DNA of 64,000 bases, taken from positions 1 through 64,000 of IMG/VR virus record IMGVR_UViG_3300028275_000006; one strand, given 5' to 3'. The position numbers were made by a program, and so were the translations under genes. Positions 1 through 9,906 of this stretch are shown piece by piece. Under the pieces are notes generated by a model, which saw only the letters and a program-made list of their open reading frames with translations, had not been told where the DNA came from and did no database searches. Within the stretch, counting starts at the first letter, position 1. Each line of letters opens with the position of its first letter. Origin of the DNA: a virus.

Positions 1-27
1 TATTATAGCAAAAATACAACAGCCGTG

Positions 28-855
28 TCAATCTTCTGCCGGTGTATTCTCTCGTTTCATTGCGTTATCGTATTCTTGATTAATCATACGGGTGTAACTT
101 GGGTTCATACCATTTTCTTGCAAGATATCGTCTCGGATGTTTTGCATTTTCTTTTCGATATTAATGACACGGACAAACGAATTCGTGACTGCCGCGGTAA
201 AATATGCGAAAGGGTTATCACTTTTGCTTTCATCAAATTGTAATCCTATTTGTGTAAGTTGAAGGATTGCTTGACCCTTCATTTCGTCATTGTAAGTATA
301 ACCTCTAACGTTACCTCTGGTAGCATATCGTTCGCAGAGTTTGATATACATACGGGCTAGTGTGTCTGTAATTTGACCATGATCTTTACTGAACTTGCCC
401 TTAATCATTCCGCCCTTCCAGTGGCTTTTACCTACACATATTAGTTCGTCATTGTCGTCAAATTTCCAGTGCTGGAACGCTGGAAAATTTACTTTCTCTC
501 TATGATCCGCCTGACTTTTTGGTGTACGTTTACGCCCAGGTTCTAGCGGAATGTGATCGTAAGTCATAATTCTAAAAACTAAATCAGTTTTTTCAATTTT
601 CTTATAATCTACTTCAAACTCGGCTACTTTAACTTTGGGGTTTACGGCTTTAGCCGCTTCAAATGCTTGTTGTTGCTGTCGTTTAGCCTTAACTCTTTTG
701 GCTTCTGCGATGGTTCTAATGTTAATTTTTTCTAAACTTGGTAGTATTAAGTCGTATTGATGGTACTCTGGCTTAACAAAACTACAGTAAGAGTTCTTAC
801 TTTTGTGTATCTCGGATAACAAATCTTTGTTATTCAGGTAGTTAACTTTTTTCAT
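28..855 (-). CDS. 55: Late-transcription sigma factor gp55
   Basis: T4 gp55-type sigma factor, which replaces sigma-70 on host RNA polymerase and recognises the TATAAATA-like element of late promoters together with the sliding clamp. The C-terminal half carries the conserved stretch DNPFAYFTAAVTNSF (about residues 210-225) followed by an Arg/Lys-rich segment typical of gp55 of aquatic T4-like phages. At 275 residues it is longer than T4 gp55 (185), the extra part being a Lys/Gln-rich N-terminal region. The ATG has GAGGAG 11 bases upstream and follows a consensus sigma-70 promoter (880-908), so it is probably expressed early. It is divergent from the late tail operon. The family assignment rests on sequence recognition; confidence is high given the late-promoter set in the same window. 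Confidence 0.88.
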   Translation of the reverse strand: MKKVNYLNNKDLLSEIHKSKNSYCSFVKPEYHQYDLILPSLEKINIRTIAEAKRVKAKRQQQQAFEAAKAVNPKVKVAEFEVDYKKIEKTDLVFRIMTYDHIPLEPGRKRTPKSQADHREKVNFPAFQHWKFDDNDELICVGKSHWKGGMIKGKFSKDHGQITDTLARMYIKLCERYATRGNVRGYTYNDEMKGQAILQLTQIGLQFDESKSDNPFAYFTAAVTNSFVRVINIEKKMQNIRDDILQENGMNPSYTRMINQEYDNAMKRENTPAED

Positions 856-879
856 TATAATTATGACTCCTCACTATAA

Positions 880-908
880 ATTATAAACTATGCACTTAAT
901 AAAGTCAA
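880..908 (-). promoter_or_regulatory. Sigma-70 early promoter of gene 55
   Basis: Read on the minus strand: -35 box TTGACT (903-908), exactly 17 bp spacer, -10 box TATAAT (880-885), then GAGGAG and the gp55 start. The match to the bacterial consensus is near perfect. Its -35 box overlaps the late promoter of the divergent tail operon. Confidence 0.85.
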
Positions 909-914
909 TAAATA
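907..914 (+). promoter_or_regulatory. T4-type late promoter of the tail operon
   Basis: AATAAATA, 22 bases before the gp48-like start codon. It matches the late -10 element recognised by gp55 (T4 consensus TATAAATA) and has the same geometry as the other late elements in this window. Transcription should start near 920, giving a short leader that holds AAGGA. Confidence 0.65.
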
Positions 915-936
915 TGTTTAACAAGGATAACCAAAA

Positions 937-1824
937 ATGCCATTAGACTTAAACAATTTTGTTAGCGGTGCTAGATCTATTGCTGGCTCTGTAGCCGGTA
1001 CATTGGGTACTATCGGGAATACGGTAAACACATTAAAAACGGAAGGGTTTGGCGCGGCATTACGTAGCGTTAATTTACTCCCGGGCGGAGAAACAGGCGC
1101 AAAAAGTAATCCAGCATCTGCAATTTTTAGTTCATCTGCAAGTAGAGATTGGAGAGTGCGTTTAAGCCTCCCAACTAACCCAGCATATAAATCTAGTTCT
1201 ATTATGCGTCCGTTGATAGAAACCAATGGTATGGTGTTTCCTTTTACGCCCTCAATACAGATGCAACATACGGCAAACTACCAGCCAATGACACCTGTAC
1301 ACAATAATTATCCTTTCTTGTCTTATGAAAACAGCAAAGTTGATGCAATGACAATTACAGGACAGTTTTTCTGCGAAGATGCTGTGGAAGCCGCATACTG
1401 GATTGCCGCAGTACATTATCTAAAATCAGTAACAAAGATGGCATTCGGTTCTGACACAAATGCAGGAGCACCTCCTCCAGTATTAAAACTTAACGGATAC
1501 GGAGATTATGTATTCAAAGATGTGCCTGTGGTAGTTACAAACTTTTCAATAGAATTACCTAATGATTGTGATTATATTTCTACAGGACTATCTGCCGGCG
1601 CACCTAGTGCAGGTGTAGTATCAAAGGCAGCATCTTTAGTTGGAATTAACATTCCAGGATCCAGCGTAGGACAAGGTGTCGCGTGGGCACCAGTTAAAAG
1701 TACAATTACAGTTACAGTACAGCCATTGTACAGTAGAGAACAAGTTAGAAACTTTAGCCTTGATAAGTTTATCAAAGGAGACTATGTACTTGGTTCAGGT
1801 AACAATAAATCAGGATTCATTTAA
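937..1824 (+). CDS. 48: Baseplate tail-tube cap protein (gp48-like)
   Basis: Structural protein of the baseplate/tail-tube junction. Residues about 95-190 hold the block seen in T4-like phages of aquatic bacteria: FTPSIQMQHTANYQ, then ITGQFFCEDAVEAAYWI and a conserved LKLNGYGDYVF segment. The protein is 295 residues, compared with 364 for T4 gp48 and 320 for gp54. It opens the plus-strand tail operon behind a late promoter, with AAGGA 10 bases before ATG, and its stop overlaps the start of the gp53-like gene. gp48 (tube cap) is preferred because of the central and C-terminal pattern, but gp54 (tube initiator) is not excluded; both act at the same place, starting or capping the tail tube on the hub. 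Confidence 0.65.
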   Translation: MPLDLNNFVSGARSIAGSVAGTLGTIGNTVNTLKTEGFGAALRSVNLLPGGETGAKSNPASAIFSSSASRDWRVRLSLPTNPAYKSSSIMRPLIETNGMVFPFTPSIQMQHTANYQPMTPVHNNYPFLSYENSKVDAMTITGQFFCEDAVEAAYWIAAVHYLKSVTKMAFGSDTNAGAPPPVLKLNGYGDYVFKDVPVVVTNFSIELPNDCDYISTGLSAGAPSAGVVSKAASLVGINIPGSSVGQGVAWAPVKSTITVTVQPLYSREQVRNFSLDKFIKGDYVLGSGNNKSGFI

Positions 1825-2123
1825 TGGTAACGTATAACAATAAAAGCCCGTGGTTTAAAACACAAGAACTTCCAGGATTTCTTGCACCTATCAATGTGCG
1901 CCCAGTTAGTGCAGAGCCAGACGATTGGGTTTATACAATTGAACCGCAGTACAATCACAGACCTGATTTATTAGCATATGACTTGTATGGCTCTACTAAA
2001 TTATGGTGGGTGTTCATGCAACGTAATATGGACACTATAAAAGATCCAATTTTTGATTTTAGATCTGGAGTAAAAATTTACATTCCTAAAAAATCTAGTT
2101 TATTCGATGTGTTAGGATTATAA
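1824..2123 (+). CDS. 53: Baseplate wedge protein gp53-like
   Basis: A small wedge protein of the gp53 family that bridges neighbouring baseplate wedges. The 99 residues carry a LysM-like fold signature: YDLYGSTKLWWVFMQRN (about 52-68), then DPIFDFRSG and IYIPKKSS, where a Tyr-Gly-Ser/Leu-Trp-Trp core is followed by a hydrophobic IYIP strand. It is about half the length of T4 gp53 (196 residues), as is usual in T4-like phages of aquatic bacteria. Its ATG overlaps the stop of the preceding tube-cap gene (TAATG), suggesting translational coupling, and the hub gene follows after one base. Confidence 0.75.
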   Translation: MVTYNNKSPWFKTQELPGFLAPINVRPVSAEPDDWVYTIEPQYNHRPDLLAYDLYGSTKLWWVFMQRNMDTIKDPIFDFRSGVKIYIPKKSSLFDVLGL

Positions 2124-2124
2124 T

Positions 2125-4560
2125 ATGCCTTTAACAGACAGTATCGGTATTAAACGAAATGTACTGGAAAAATTTTCTTCCTATAACAGCATTTTTACAA
2201 TTAGTGCTTTAACTAGTGAACAAATAAATTTTCCAGAATCATCTACAAGTTATAAAAATAATCAACTAGGACAGATTATTTTACGTAGCGGTGCAGGCAG
2301 ACCCGACAACAGAGTTATGACTGCATATACTTCAGCGGCAAACCCAACAGGAAAATACGACTTTTATATTGACAACATTGAAATAGGTAGTTTAATAACC
2401 TACGATAAAAGAACTAAAGGAACAAACTCTACAAATATAAGTTTTGAAATATTTGAACCTTATAGTTTAGGAATGTTTTTACAGACATTACAATTAGCCG
2501 CCGCCGCACAATCGGATCAAGGTATGATGGTTAACTATACAGAAATGCCTTTTTTGTTAACCATAGAATTTATTGGCTATGACAGCGCAGGAAATATTAT
2601 TCCTGTAGACGACGTTTTAAATCGACACATTCCTTTTACTTGGGGACAGATAGAAATGGATATTTCTGCCTCTGGTTGTCGATATAAATGCACAGCCATT
2701 CCTTACAACGAATCTGCACTGTCAGACGAAGTAAACACATTAAAATCAGATATAAAAATCAGCGGCACAACAGTTCAGGAAATATTACAGTCGGGTACTA
2801 ATAGTCTGCAAAGATGGGCCAATGAGCGTACAAAAGAAATGGCCAAACAAGGAAGTGAAACAGGCAAAGAAGAATATGTTCCAGACGAAATTGTTATAAT
2901 CTTTCCTAAAGACGGCGCACAGATATCATCTACAGAAATTCAAGATGATGCTGGACAATCAGCAACAGTTAATCCATCGTCGGAATCAAAAGATAAAAAA
3001 GTTCAAGAAAAATTAACATTAAACAAAAGTAGTAACTCTGTGGGCGGCACAGCAGGATCTGTAAAAATGCTCGTGCAGAATTCAGAATCTTTAAACGATA
3101 TAGGTAAATCAAAAATGGGATTTGACCTAGACACTGGCGGAGACAGTCAATTAAAACCTAAAGATCAAATACAAAAAGACCCAGACAAGCCTAACTCTAG
3201 AAAAGACAACGTCTACGATCCTAAGGATAAAGTTTTTAAATTTGGCCAAGGCACAACAATAGTTAATGCTATTACAGAAGTATTGTTGATGAGCGAATTT
3301 TGTAAAACAAACACAACGGCGCCTTCAGACAAAATGGGATTTAAAAAATGGTTTAGAATTGAAACACAGGTATTCAATTTAAAGCCACAGCCTGGAAACA
3401 ATAACAGGGCAAAGATTCCTAAACTTTATGTTTTTAAAATTGTTGAATATCTTGTACACGAGCACAGATTTAAACCTCCAGGCGCACAGCCACAGGGTTA
3501 CGATGAATTAAAAAAGAATGCAGTTAAAGAATACAATTACATTTACACTGGCAAAAACGTAGATATTCTTACTTTTAATATTCAATTAAAAGCAGGATTG
3601 TTTACAACGGCTTATGCAGATAAAAACGCACTATCCGGCGCGGTGTACCCGCAAATTAATGGCCAAGGCGTAGGTTCCGCAGGACAACCGACCAACGACG
3701 AAGCAAACAAAAATGCTGTTGAAAAAGGTGCTCCAGTTGTTCCTGTAGGCGAAACATTTAGAAGATATAAAAATGCTGGTGGCGGTCCAAACGATGACTA
3801 TCGTAGTTTAGTTGCTAAAAACTTTTACGAAGCATTACTAAACAGTCAAGCAGATTTAATGACAGCAGACATAGAAATACTAGGAGACCCTTACTATATT
3901 GCCGATAGTGGTATGGGAAATTTCAGTGACATTCCTGCAAACTTTAATGAAACATCCAGTGGCGCAATGAATTATCAAAGTGGCGAAGTCGATGTTATCG
4001 TTAATTTTAGAACACCATCGGATTATAATTCTATCACCGGAAACATGGACTTTATGTCTGGTGTTCAAAATGCAGGATTTAGTGGGTTGTATAATGTTCA
4101 AGAAGTTACAAACGTCTTTAAAGGCGGAAAATTTACACAAACATTAAAAGCAATACGCAGACCAATACAAGAACCAGTTAAAGAAGCACCGGCTGAAACT
4201 AAACAAGATGTTAAAAAACAAGAAGTTCCTGTAGCAGAACAAGCAACAAACAAACCTGAACCTCCAAAACAACAAACGTTTGCACAGGCATTTGCATCTG
4301 CAAGAAAGAGTGCAGGAAATAGCGGCGGCAGATTTACTTGGACAGATCCTAAGACAGGTAATACTGGAGTTTATCATACTGGATATAAAGGTGAAAATGT
4401 ATTACCGCCTAACACAGACGAAGGTAAATCATTAACACAACGTCCAGGAGAAACTGCTAAGAAGTCAATCGATTCTGTTTCTAAAGGATCGAGAGAAAGT
4501 CAAGTTGAATACACTAATACAGGAATACCAATTCCAGGAAGACCAAGAGGCGGCGCATAA
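2125..4560 (+). CDS. Large baseplate hub protein, gp27 position
   Basis: 811-residue virion protein between gp53- and gp5-like genes, the place where a central hub (gp27) is expected. The first 210 residues look like the beta-barrel part of a hub protein (YDFYIDNIEIGSLI, then PFLLTIEFIGYD). Residues about 270-370 are Lys/Ser/Gln-rich and probably disordered. Residues about 440-680 are again structured (KNVDILTFNIQLKAGLF; GDPYYIADSG; VDVIVNFRTPSDY), ending in VTNVFKGGKFTQTLKA, a pattern seen in hub proteins of the gpD/gp27 type. The last 120 residues are Gly/Pro/Lys-rich. It is about twice as long as T4 gp27 (391). The hub role is inferred from position and these motifs. Confidence 0.6.
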   Translation: MPLTDSIGIKRNVLEKFSSYNSIFTISALTSEQINFPESSTSYKNNQLGQIILRSGAGRPDNRVMTAYTSAANPTGKYDFYIDNIEIGSLITYDKRTKGTNSTNISFEIFEPYSLGMFLQTLQLAAAAQSDQGMMVNYTEMPFLLTIEFIGYDSAGNIIPVDDVLNRHIPFTWGQIEMDISASGCRYKCTAIPYNESALSDEVNTLKSDIKISGTTVQEILQSGTNSLQRWANERTKEMAKQGSETGKEEYVPDEIVIIFPKDGAQISSTEIQDDAGQSATVNPSSESKDKKVQEKLTLNKSSNSVGGTAGSVKMLVQNSESLNDIGKSKMGFDLDTGGDSQLKPKDQIQKDPDKPNSRKDNVYDPKDKVFKFGQGTTIVNAITEVLLMSEFCKTNTTAPSDKMGFKKWFRIETQVFNLKPQPGNNNRAKIPKLYVFKIVEYLVHEHRFKPPGAQPQGYDELKKNAVKEYNYIYTGKNVDILTFNIQLKAGLFTTAYADKNALSGAVYPQINGQGVGSAGQPTNDEANKNAVEKGAPVVPVGETFRRYKNAGGGPNDDYRSLVAKNFYEALLNSQADLMTADIEILGDPYYIADSGMGNFSDIPANFNETSSGAMNYQSGEVDVIVNFRTPSDYNSITGNMDFMSGVQNAGFSGLYNVQEVTNVFKGGKFTQTLKAIRRPIQEPVKEAPAETKQDVKKQEVPVAEQATNKPEPPKQQTFAQAFASARKSAGNSGGRFTWTDPKTGNTGVYHTGYKGENVLPPNTDEGKSLTQRPGETAKKSIDSVSKGSRESQVEYTNTGIPIPGRPRGGA

Positions 4561-5954
4561 TGTCTAATGAAAATAATAGAAGTAATGAAGTAAGCGGTGG
4601 AAGAGTTGATCCAGGCCCTCACTTGGCAAGAGTAGTTAGAAATGAAGATAACAAATATATGGGCACACTCCATGTACAGTTATTGCGTGATGTTGGTAAT
4701 ATACCAAACAGTGAAGGTAGCACATATCCTGTACAGTATCTAAGTCCATTTTATGGTGTTACTAGTTTAGAGCATGTGGGAAAAAATAATACCTATGACG
4801 ACACACAAAAAAGTTACGGTATGTGGATGGTGCCGCCAACTGAAGGAGGAATAGTTGTTGTTATTTTTATTGAAGGCGATACTAGCAAAGGTTTCTGGCT
4901 AGGCTGTGTTCAGGATGAATACATGAATTTTATGATTCCTGGAATTGCCGCAACGGAATTGAATACAAAAATTCCTCCAGCAAAAGAACCTGTAGCAGAA
5001 TACAATAAAAAACTTAATACAGGAAATCAACCTGATGCTACACAAATTAAAAAACCTGTACATCCGTTTACAGGAGTATTAAGCACACAAGGTTTACTAA
5101 CAGATGAAATTAGAGGCATAACAACTAGCTCTGCTCGCAGAGAAAGCCCAAGTAATGTATTTGGTATTAGTACCCCAGGGCCTGTAGATAGATTATCTGG
5201 ACAGGCACGCGGTACAGTTGGAACAAAAGAAAATCCTGTTAAAGGAGCCTTTGTTAGTCGTTTAGGCGGCACAACTTTAGTAATGGATGACGGCGATGAA
5301 AATTATCTACGAACAGGACATGCTTCAGAAACTGCTTCTAATTATGTGTCTGTAGATGACAAAGGCGGCAGCAAAGATATACCTCACAATGAATTATTTC
5401 GTATTAGGACAAGAACTGGACATCAGATTCTTTTACACAATAGTGAAGATTTAATTTACATAGGTAATGCTCGAGGTACTACTTGGATCGAATTGACTAG
5501 CAACGGAAAGATAGATATTTTTGCCGAAGACAGCATTAGTATCCATACTAAAAACGACCTAAATATTACAGCAGACAGAGATATTAATATGAAAGCCGGT
5601 AGAAATATAAATTTAATTGCCGGAGAAAAAATGCACACGGAAACGGGTGCAGACTGGTTAGTGTCTGTAGGTGCAGACAGCAAATTAACAGTTAGCGGAC
5701 AGAGCAATATCAGTGCCGGCGGCAACCATGTTGAAACAGCCAGCCAAATTCATATGAACGGCCCTGCGGCATCGACCTGCGGATCGGCTAGTGCGCCCAA
5801 GCGAATTCCACAGCACGAACCGTGGTCAGGACATGAAAATTTAAATCCAGCAGGCCATACTCCTGCTAAAACAGACTCTAGTTCTAGTGCAAGTGTAACA
5901 GATGGAACACAGTCTAAAATCGTTGATACCTTCAAAAAGATATCAAAAAAATAA
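4560..5954 (+). CDS. 5: Baseplate spike protein gp5-like, without lysozyme domain
   Basis: Central spike of the membrane-piercing needle. Residues about 20-125 form the OB-fold (HLARVVRNEDNKYMGTLHV; MWMVPPTEGGIVVVIFIEGD). Residues about 285-390 contain the T4 gp5C/VgrG-type beta-helix with repeating Ile/Asp strands (IDIFAEDSISIHT; LNITADRDINMKAGRNINL). The lysozyme domain present between these parts in T4 gp5 (575 residues in total) is absent from the 464 residues here. The C-terminus is Ser/Thr/Ala-rich. ATG overlaps the stop of the hub gene (TAATG). Cell-wall activity, if needed, must come from another protein. Confidence 0.85.
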   Translation: MSNENNRSNEVSGGRVDPGPHLARVVRNEDNKYMGTLHVQLLRDVGNIPNSEGSTYPVQYLSPFYGVTSLEHVGKNNTYDDTQKSYGMWMVPPTEGGIVVVIFIEGDTSKGFWLGCVQDEYMNFMIPGIAATELNTKIPPAKEPVAEYNKKLNTGNQPDATQIKKPVHPFTGVLSTQGLLTDEIRGITTSSARRESPSNVFGISTPGPVDRLSGQARGTVGTKENPVKGAFVSRLGGTTLVMDDGDENYLRTGHASETASNYVSVDDKGGSKDIPHNELFRIRTRTGHQILLHNSEDLIYIGNARGTTWIELTSNGKIDIFAEDSISIHTKNDLNITADRDINMKAGRNINLIAGEKMHTETGADWLVSVGADSKLTVSGQSNISAGGNHVETASQIHMNGPAASTCGSASAPKRIPQHEPWSGHENLNPAGHTPAKTDSSSSASVTDGTQSKIVDTFKKISKK

Positions 5955-5971
5955 GAAATAAATATTAAACT

Positions 5972-6415
5972 ATGGCAACTTATAACTCAGTCTCAGGTAG
6001 AAGTGTAATCCCTCAAAACGGAATACCAGATGCCGTTCCAACGGGCCGAGCGTACCGCGGACTAAGCACAATTAGCAACCCAACAGGTAGTTTTACACTA
6101 TATGATTTAAGTCTAATCAAGCAGGATATTGTGAATCATCTACATATTAGACAGGGTGAAAAATTAGAAAATCCTGAGTTTGGTTGTATTATTTGGGACC
6201 TTTTATTCGATCCTTTAACAGAAGAATTAAAAGATATTATTGCAGAAAACGTTACACAGATAATGAACTACGACCCTAGAGTTAAAGTAGATAGCCTTAT
6301 AGTAAGCCAATATGAAAGCGGCATTCAAGTAGAATGTAACTTAACTTATTTGCCTTATAATATTTCTGAACAACTACGCTTCAGATTTGACGAAGAAAAT
6401 AACATCCTCAGTTAA
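5972..6415 (+). CDS. 25: Baseplate wedge protein gp25
   Basis: GPW/gp25 family, part of the wedge core and start point of the contractile sheath. Conserved core: LSLIKQDIVNHLHIRQGEKL followed by NPEFGCIIWDLLFDPL, about residues 44-85. The length (147) is close to T4 gp25 (132). There is no clear Shine-Dalgarno sequence in the 17-base gap before ATG; the gap instead holds AATAAATA, too close to the start to be a normal late promoter. It is followed by the gp6 gene after 49 bases. Confidence 0.85.
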   Translation: MATYNSVSGRSVIPQNGIPDAVPTGRAYRGLSTISNPTGSFTLYDLSLIKQDIVNHLHIRQGEKLENPEFGCIIWDLLFDPLTEELKDIIAENVTQIMNYDPRVKVDSLIVSQYESGIQVECNLTYLPYNISEQLRFRFDEENNILS

Positions 6416-6438
6416 TAATCTACCCACTTTTTAGACTT

Positions 6439-6446
6439 GATAAATA
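6439..6446 (+). promoter_or_regulatory. Late promoter upstream of gene 6
   Basis: GATAAATA in the gp25-gp6 gap, 18 bases before the gp6 ATG, followed by GAGG as ribosome binding site. It fits the T4 late -10 element. Confidence 0.75.
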
Positions 6447-6464
6447 TAATATCGAGGGCTGATT

Positions 6465-9400
6465 ATGGCAAGTGTAGATAGACAAAATAAACTAATAGCG
6501 GCAGAAGACTGGAAACGAGTATACCAGAGCTTTAAAAACGCAGACTTTAAATCGTACGACTTTGACAACCTTCGTCGTACTATGATCACGTATCTACGTG
6601 AAAATTATCCAGAAGATTTTAACGATTATATTGAGTCAAGTGAATACTTGGCCCTTATTGACCTTATTGCTTTCTTGGGACAAAACCTAGCATTTAGATT
6701 TGATTTAAACGCTCGTGATAACTTCCTTGAACTAGCAGAACGTCGTGAAAGTGTGCTACGTCTAGCACGTTTACTATCCTACAACCCTAAGCGCAATCAG
6801 CCAGCCAACGGACTTTTAAAGTTCACTTCTATATCTACAACAGAATCTGTTATTGACAGCAACGGCAGAGATTTATCCAATCAGACTATTGTATGGAATG
6901 ACAGTGCTAACAGCAATTGGTACGAGCAGTTTATTAAAGTAATCAATGCTTCGTTGCCAGAAACCAGCCAATTTGGAAAACCAACAGACAGCGCAACAAT
7001 TAGTGGTGTTCCTTGCGAACAATATCGATTCAACGCATCAAATACTGAAGTGCCTATCTACGGATTTAGCAAAAATATTGATGGTAGAAATATTGATTTC
7101 GAAGTAGTATCTACATCATTTTCTGGAGCAAACTTTATCTATGAAGAACCTCCGTTTCCAACAAACAGTCTAGCATTCTTATACAGAGATGATGGCGGCG
7201 GTCCTCCTAGTAGTAACACAGGTTTCTTTGTACATTTCCGTCAAGGTACATTACAAGAAAGTACATTTACAATTGAACGACCAAGCACTAGTGAAACATT
7301 AGACATTGACAGTCCTAACGTAAACAACACAGACGTGTGGTTATACGGACTTGACAGTATTGGTTTTGAATCCACACTATGGACTAAAGTTGATTCTGTT
7401 GAAGGCAACAACATCATTTACAATAGTCTTTCTAAGAATATTAGAGATGTTTACTCTGTGCTTACACGTTCATTGGATCGTATTAGATTAATCTTTTCTG
7501 ATGGAACTTTTGGAAATTTACCACAAGGTAATTTTAAAGTTTATTACAGAACAAGTAATGGACAGTCTTATTCTATTAATCCAGCAGATATTAAAAACGT
7601 TACCATTGATATTCCTTACATCAGTCGCTCAGGAAAGAAGGAAGTTGTAACCGTTGCATTAGGATTAAAATATACAGTTACTAATGCGACTATTGCAGAA
7701 ACATCTGACGAAATTAAAAACAATGCTCCTGCAACTTATTATACACAGAGTCGAATGATCACCGGTGAAGATTATAATATTCTTCCACTAAGTGTTAATC
7801 AAGAAGTTGTTAAAATTAAATCTGTTAACAGAGTTAGCAGTGGTATTAGCCGTTATTTTGACCTAAAAGATTCTACAGGAAAATACAGCACGACTAATTT
7901 GTTTGGTACAGATGGAGTTATCTATAAAGAACCGATAGTAGATATTTTTACCTTTAGCGTAAGCACACGTTCTGATATCGAAAATGTAGTATTAAATCAA
8001 ATAGAGCCTATACTTGCTCTTAGAAAAACTATTGATTTTTATCTTGACAGATATCCAACAGTTACACTAGCACCTAATTATAGTGCATTTTATCAAAAGA
8101 CTAATGCAGTTAATTTGTCTACAGGTTATGTAGGCGACATTGAAAATGCAGCCACAAAGAAGTTAGGATCTTTTACCAGTTCTAATTTGAGATACTTAAT
8201 TCCAGGTGCCCTTGCAAAATTTATTCCACCGACAGGAAAAGTATTTGATGCAGATAATAATATTATAGATGCAACAGCGGCAGATGAAAATTCAAAAACA
8301 TACATTTGGAGCAAAGTAATTAATGTTATTTCTGATGGTACTGCTTCAAATACAGGACAATTAACTGACGGAACCGGACCGGTTATCCTTAACGATGTTA
8401 TTGCTACCGGATCATACATAGATTCTATATTACCTAAATTTGTAACAGGTTTAGAATCTAGCGTAATTACCAGAATGGTTGATTTAATATTTGCTAATAA
8501 AGAATTTGGTTTACGTTACGATGCTAATCTTACTACATGGAAAATTGTTACAGACACCAACGTCGATAAGAAAAACGATTTTAGTTTAGGTAAAGCAGGA
8601 GATGTAAGTAACCAACAATTAGACGCCAGTTGGATTATTTTATTTGAAACTAACGGTGAAACTTATACTGTTACAAGTCGCGGCACTCGCTACGTTTTTG
8701 AAAGCGAAAAAGAAATTAGATTTTTCTTTGATAGTTCAGACAAAGTATACGACACTAGTACAGGAAAAATTGTTAGAGACAAAATTTCTGTATTAGGAAT
8801 CAACCCAGAACCAGATGCCACAACACCGATTAATCAAGATGTTAATTGGGAAATTGTTGACGAATATAAAGGATCTGACGGCTACATCGATAGTAAAAAG
8901 ATTTCAATTAGTTTTTACGATCAGGACGAAGACGGTGTAGTTGACAACCCAGAAATTTTTGATGTTATTGTTGCACCAGATGTTAACCCAGAACAAAAAT
9001 TTATTTTTCAAAAGAGCAGAGTTAGTATCGATGGTATAACAGATTACTATTATATTAAGAATGAAAATAATCTAATTAAAATTTTTACGACACAGGGTGT
9101 AGTAGACAGCAATCTGTTAGACAACCAACAATTAATCTATATTATGGATGAAAACGTTGTTAAAGTTTTCTATAAAGAAAGTGTAAGTTTTGTAATCACT
9201 ACAGAGTACAGAGCATTTGTGGGCAGAGACATGTTAAAATTCCAATACGTACACGCCGCAGATGAAAGTGCAAGAATAGATCCGGCAGCAACAAATATTA
9301 TTGATGTATTCATGTTAACAAAAAACTATGACACGCAATATCGCTTGTGGCTAAACGGTGACATAACAACCAAGCCACTGCCTCCAAGCAGTGATGCACT

Positions 9401-9896
9401 ATTCATTAATTTTGGTGCAGAGTTAGGAAAAATTAAAGCAATTAGCGACGAAGTAATCTATCATCCTGTAAAATATAAAAATTTATTTGGATCTAAAGCA
9501 GATATTAGTCTACAGGCAACATTTAAAGTTGTTAAAAATAGTTCATTAGTAGTCAGCGACAATGATATTAAGACTGGAGTTGTTAGCGCAATTAAGGAAT
9601 TCTTTTCTATAGATAACTGGGACTTTGGAGATACATTCTACTTTGGAGAATTAGCAACCTATATCATGAACAGAATGAGTCCAAGAATTGCAAATATTGT
9701 TTTAGTTCCTAAAAATCAAAACTTGTCATTTGGCAGTCTTTATGAAATTAAAGCAAATCCGGATGAAATATTTGCCAGTTCTGTGTCTGTAGATAATGTT
9801 GAAATTATTTCAGAAATTACAGCGGCAAGATTAAACACAACAGGAGTTGTGCTAACATCTAGCACCACTTCAGCAAACGGCATAGTAAGTAACTAA
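6465..9896 (+). CDS. 6: Baseplate wedge protein gp6
   Basis: gp6 (baseplate J-like) family, which forms the inner ring of the baseplate with gp7 and gp53. The N-terminus has the diagnostic block DFKSYDFDNLRRTMITYLRE and the following region YLALIDLIAFLGQNLAFRFD, then FLELAERRESVLRLARLLSY (about residues 28-105). The protein is 1,143 residues, much longer than T4 gp6 (660); the extra length lies in the middle and includes a long beta-rich region. Late promoter and GAGG ribosome binding site lie immediately upstream. It is followed after 10 bases by the giant baseplate gene. Confidence 0.85.
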   Translation: MASVDRQNKLIAAEDWKRVYQSFKNADFKSYDFDNLRRTMITYLRENYPEDFNDYIESSEYLALIDLIAFLGQNLAFRFDLNARDNFLELAERRESVLRLARLLSYNPKRNQPANGLLKFTSISTTESVIDSNGRDLSNQTIVWNDSANSNWYEQFIKVINASLPETSQFGKPTDSATISGVPCEQYRFNASNTEVPIYGFSKNIDGRNIDFEVVSTSFSGANFIYEEPPFPTNSLAFLYRDDGGGPPSSNTGFFVHFRQGTLQESTFTIERPSTSETLDIDSPNVNNTDVWLYGLDSIGFESTLWTKVDSVEGNNIIYNSLSKNIRDVYSVLTRSLDRIRLIFSDGTFGNLPQGNFKVYYRTSNGQSYSINPADIKNVTIDIPYISRSGKKEVVTVALGLKYTVTNATIAETSDEIKNNAPATYYTQSRMITGEDYNILPLSVNQEVVKIKSVNRVSSGISRYFDLKDSTGKYSTTNLFGTDGVIYKEPIVDIFTFSVSTRSDIENVVLNQIEPILALRKTIDFYLDRYPTVTLAPNYSAFYQKTNAVNLSTGYVGDIENAATKKLGSFTSSNLRYLIPGALAKFIPPTGKVFDADNNIIDATAADENSKTYIWSKVINVISDGTASNTGQLTDGTGPVILNDVIATGSYIDSILPKFVTGLESSVITRMVDLIFANKEFGLRYDANLTTWKIVTDTNVDKKNDFSLGKAGDVSNQQLDASWIILFETNGETYTVTSRGTRYVFESEKEIRFFFDSSDKVYDTSTGKIVRDKISVLGINPEPDATTPINQDVNWEIVDEYKGSDGYIDSKKISISFYDQDEDGVVDNPEIFDVIVAPDVNPEQKFIFQKSRVSIDGITDYYYIKNENNLIKIFTTQGVVDSNLLDNQQLIYIMDENVVKVFYKESVSFVITTEYRAFVGRDMLKFQYVHAADESARIDPAATNIIDVFMLTKNYDTQYRLWLNGDITTKPLPPSSDALFINFGAELGKIKAISDEVIYHPVKYKNLFGSKADISLQATFKVVKNSSLVVSDNDIKTGVVSAIKEFFSIDNWDFGDTFYFGELATYIMNRMSPRIANIVLVPKNQNLSFGSLYEIKANPDEIFASSVSVDNVEIISEITAARLNTTGVVLTSSTTSANGIVSN

Positions 9897-9906
9897 AGGA
9901 CAGTAA

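Noticed and set aside
918-1226. 102-codon minus-strand frame opposite the gp48-like gene
   Set aside because: It lies wholly opposite a clear structural gene, has no ribosome binding site and reads like a shadow frame.
5957-5964. AATAAATA before the gp25 gene as a late promoter
   Set aside because: It ends only seven bases before the ATG, against 18-28 for the other late elements, so a transcript would have almost no leader. It is listed only as an oddity; gp25 is probably read from upstream.
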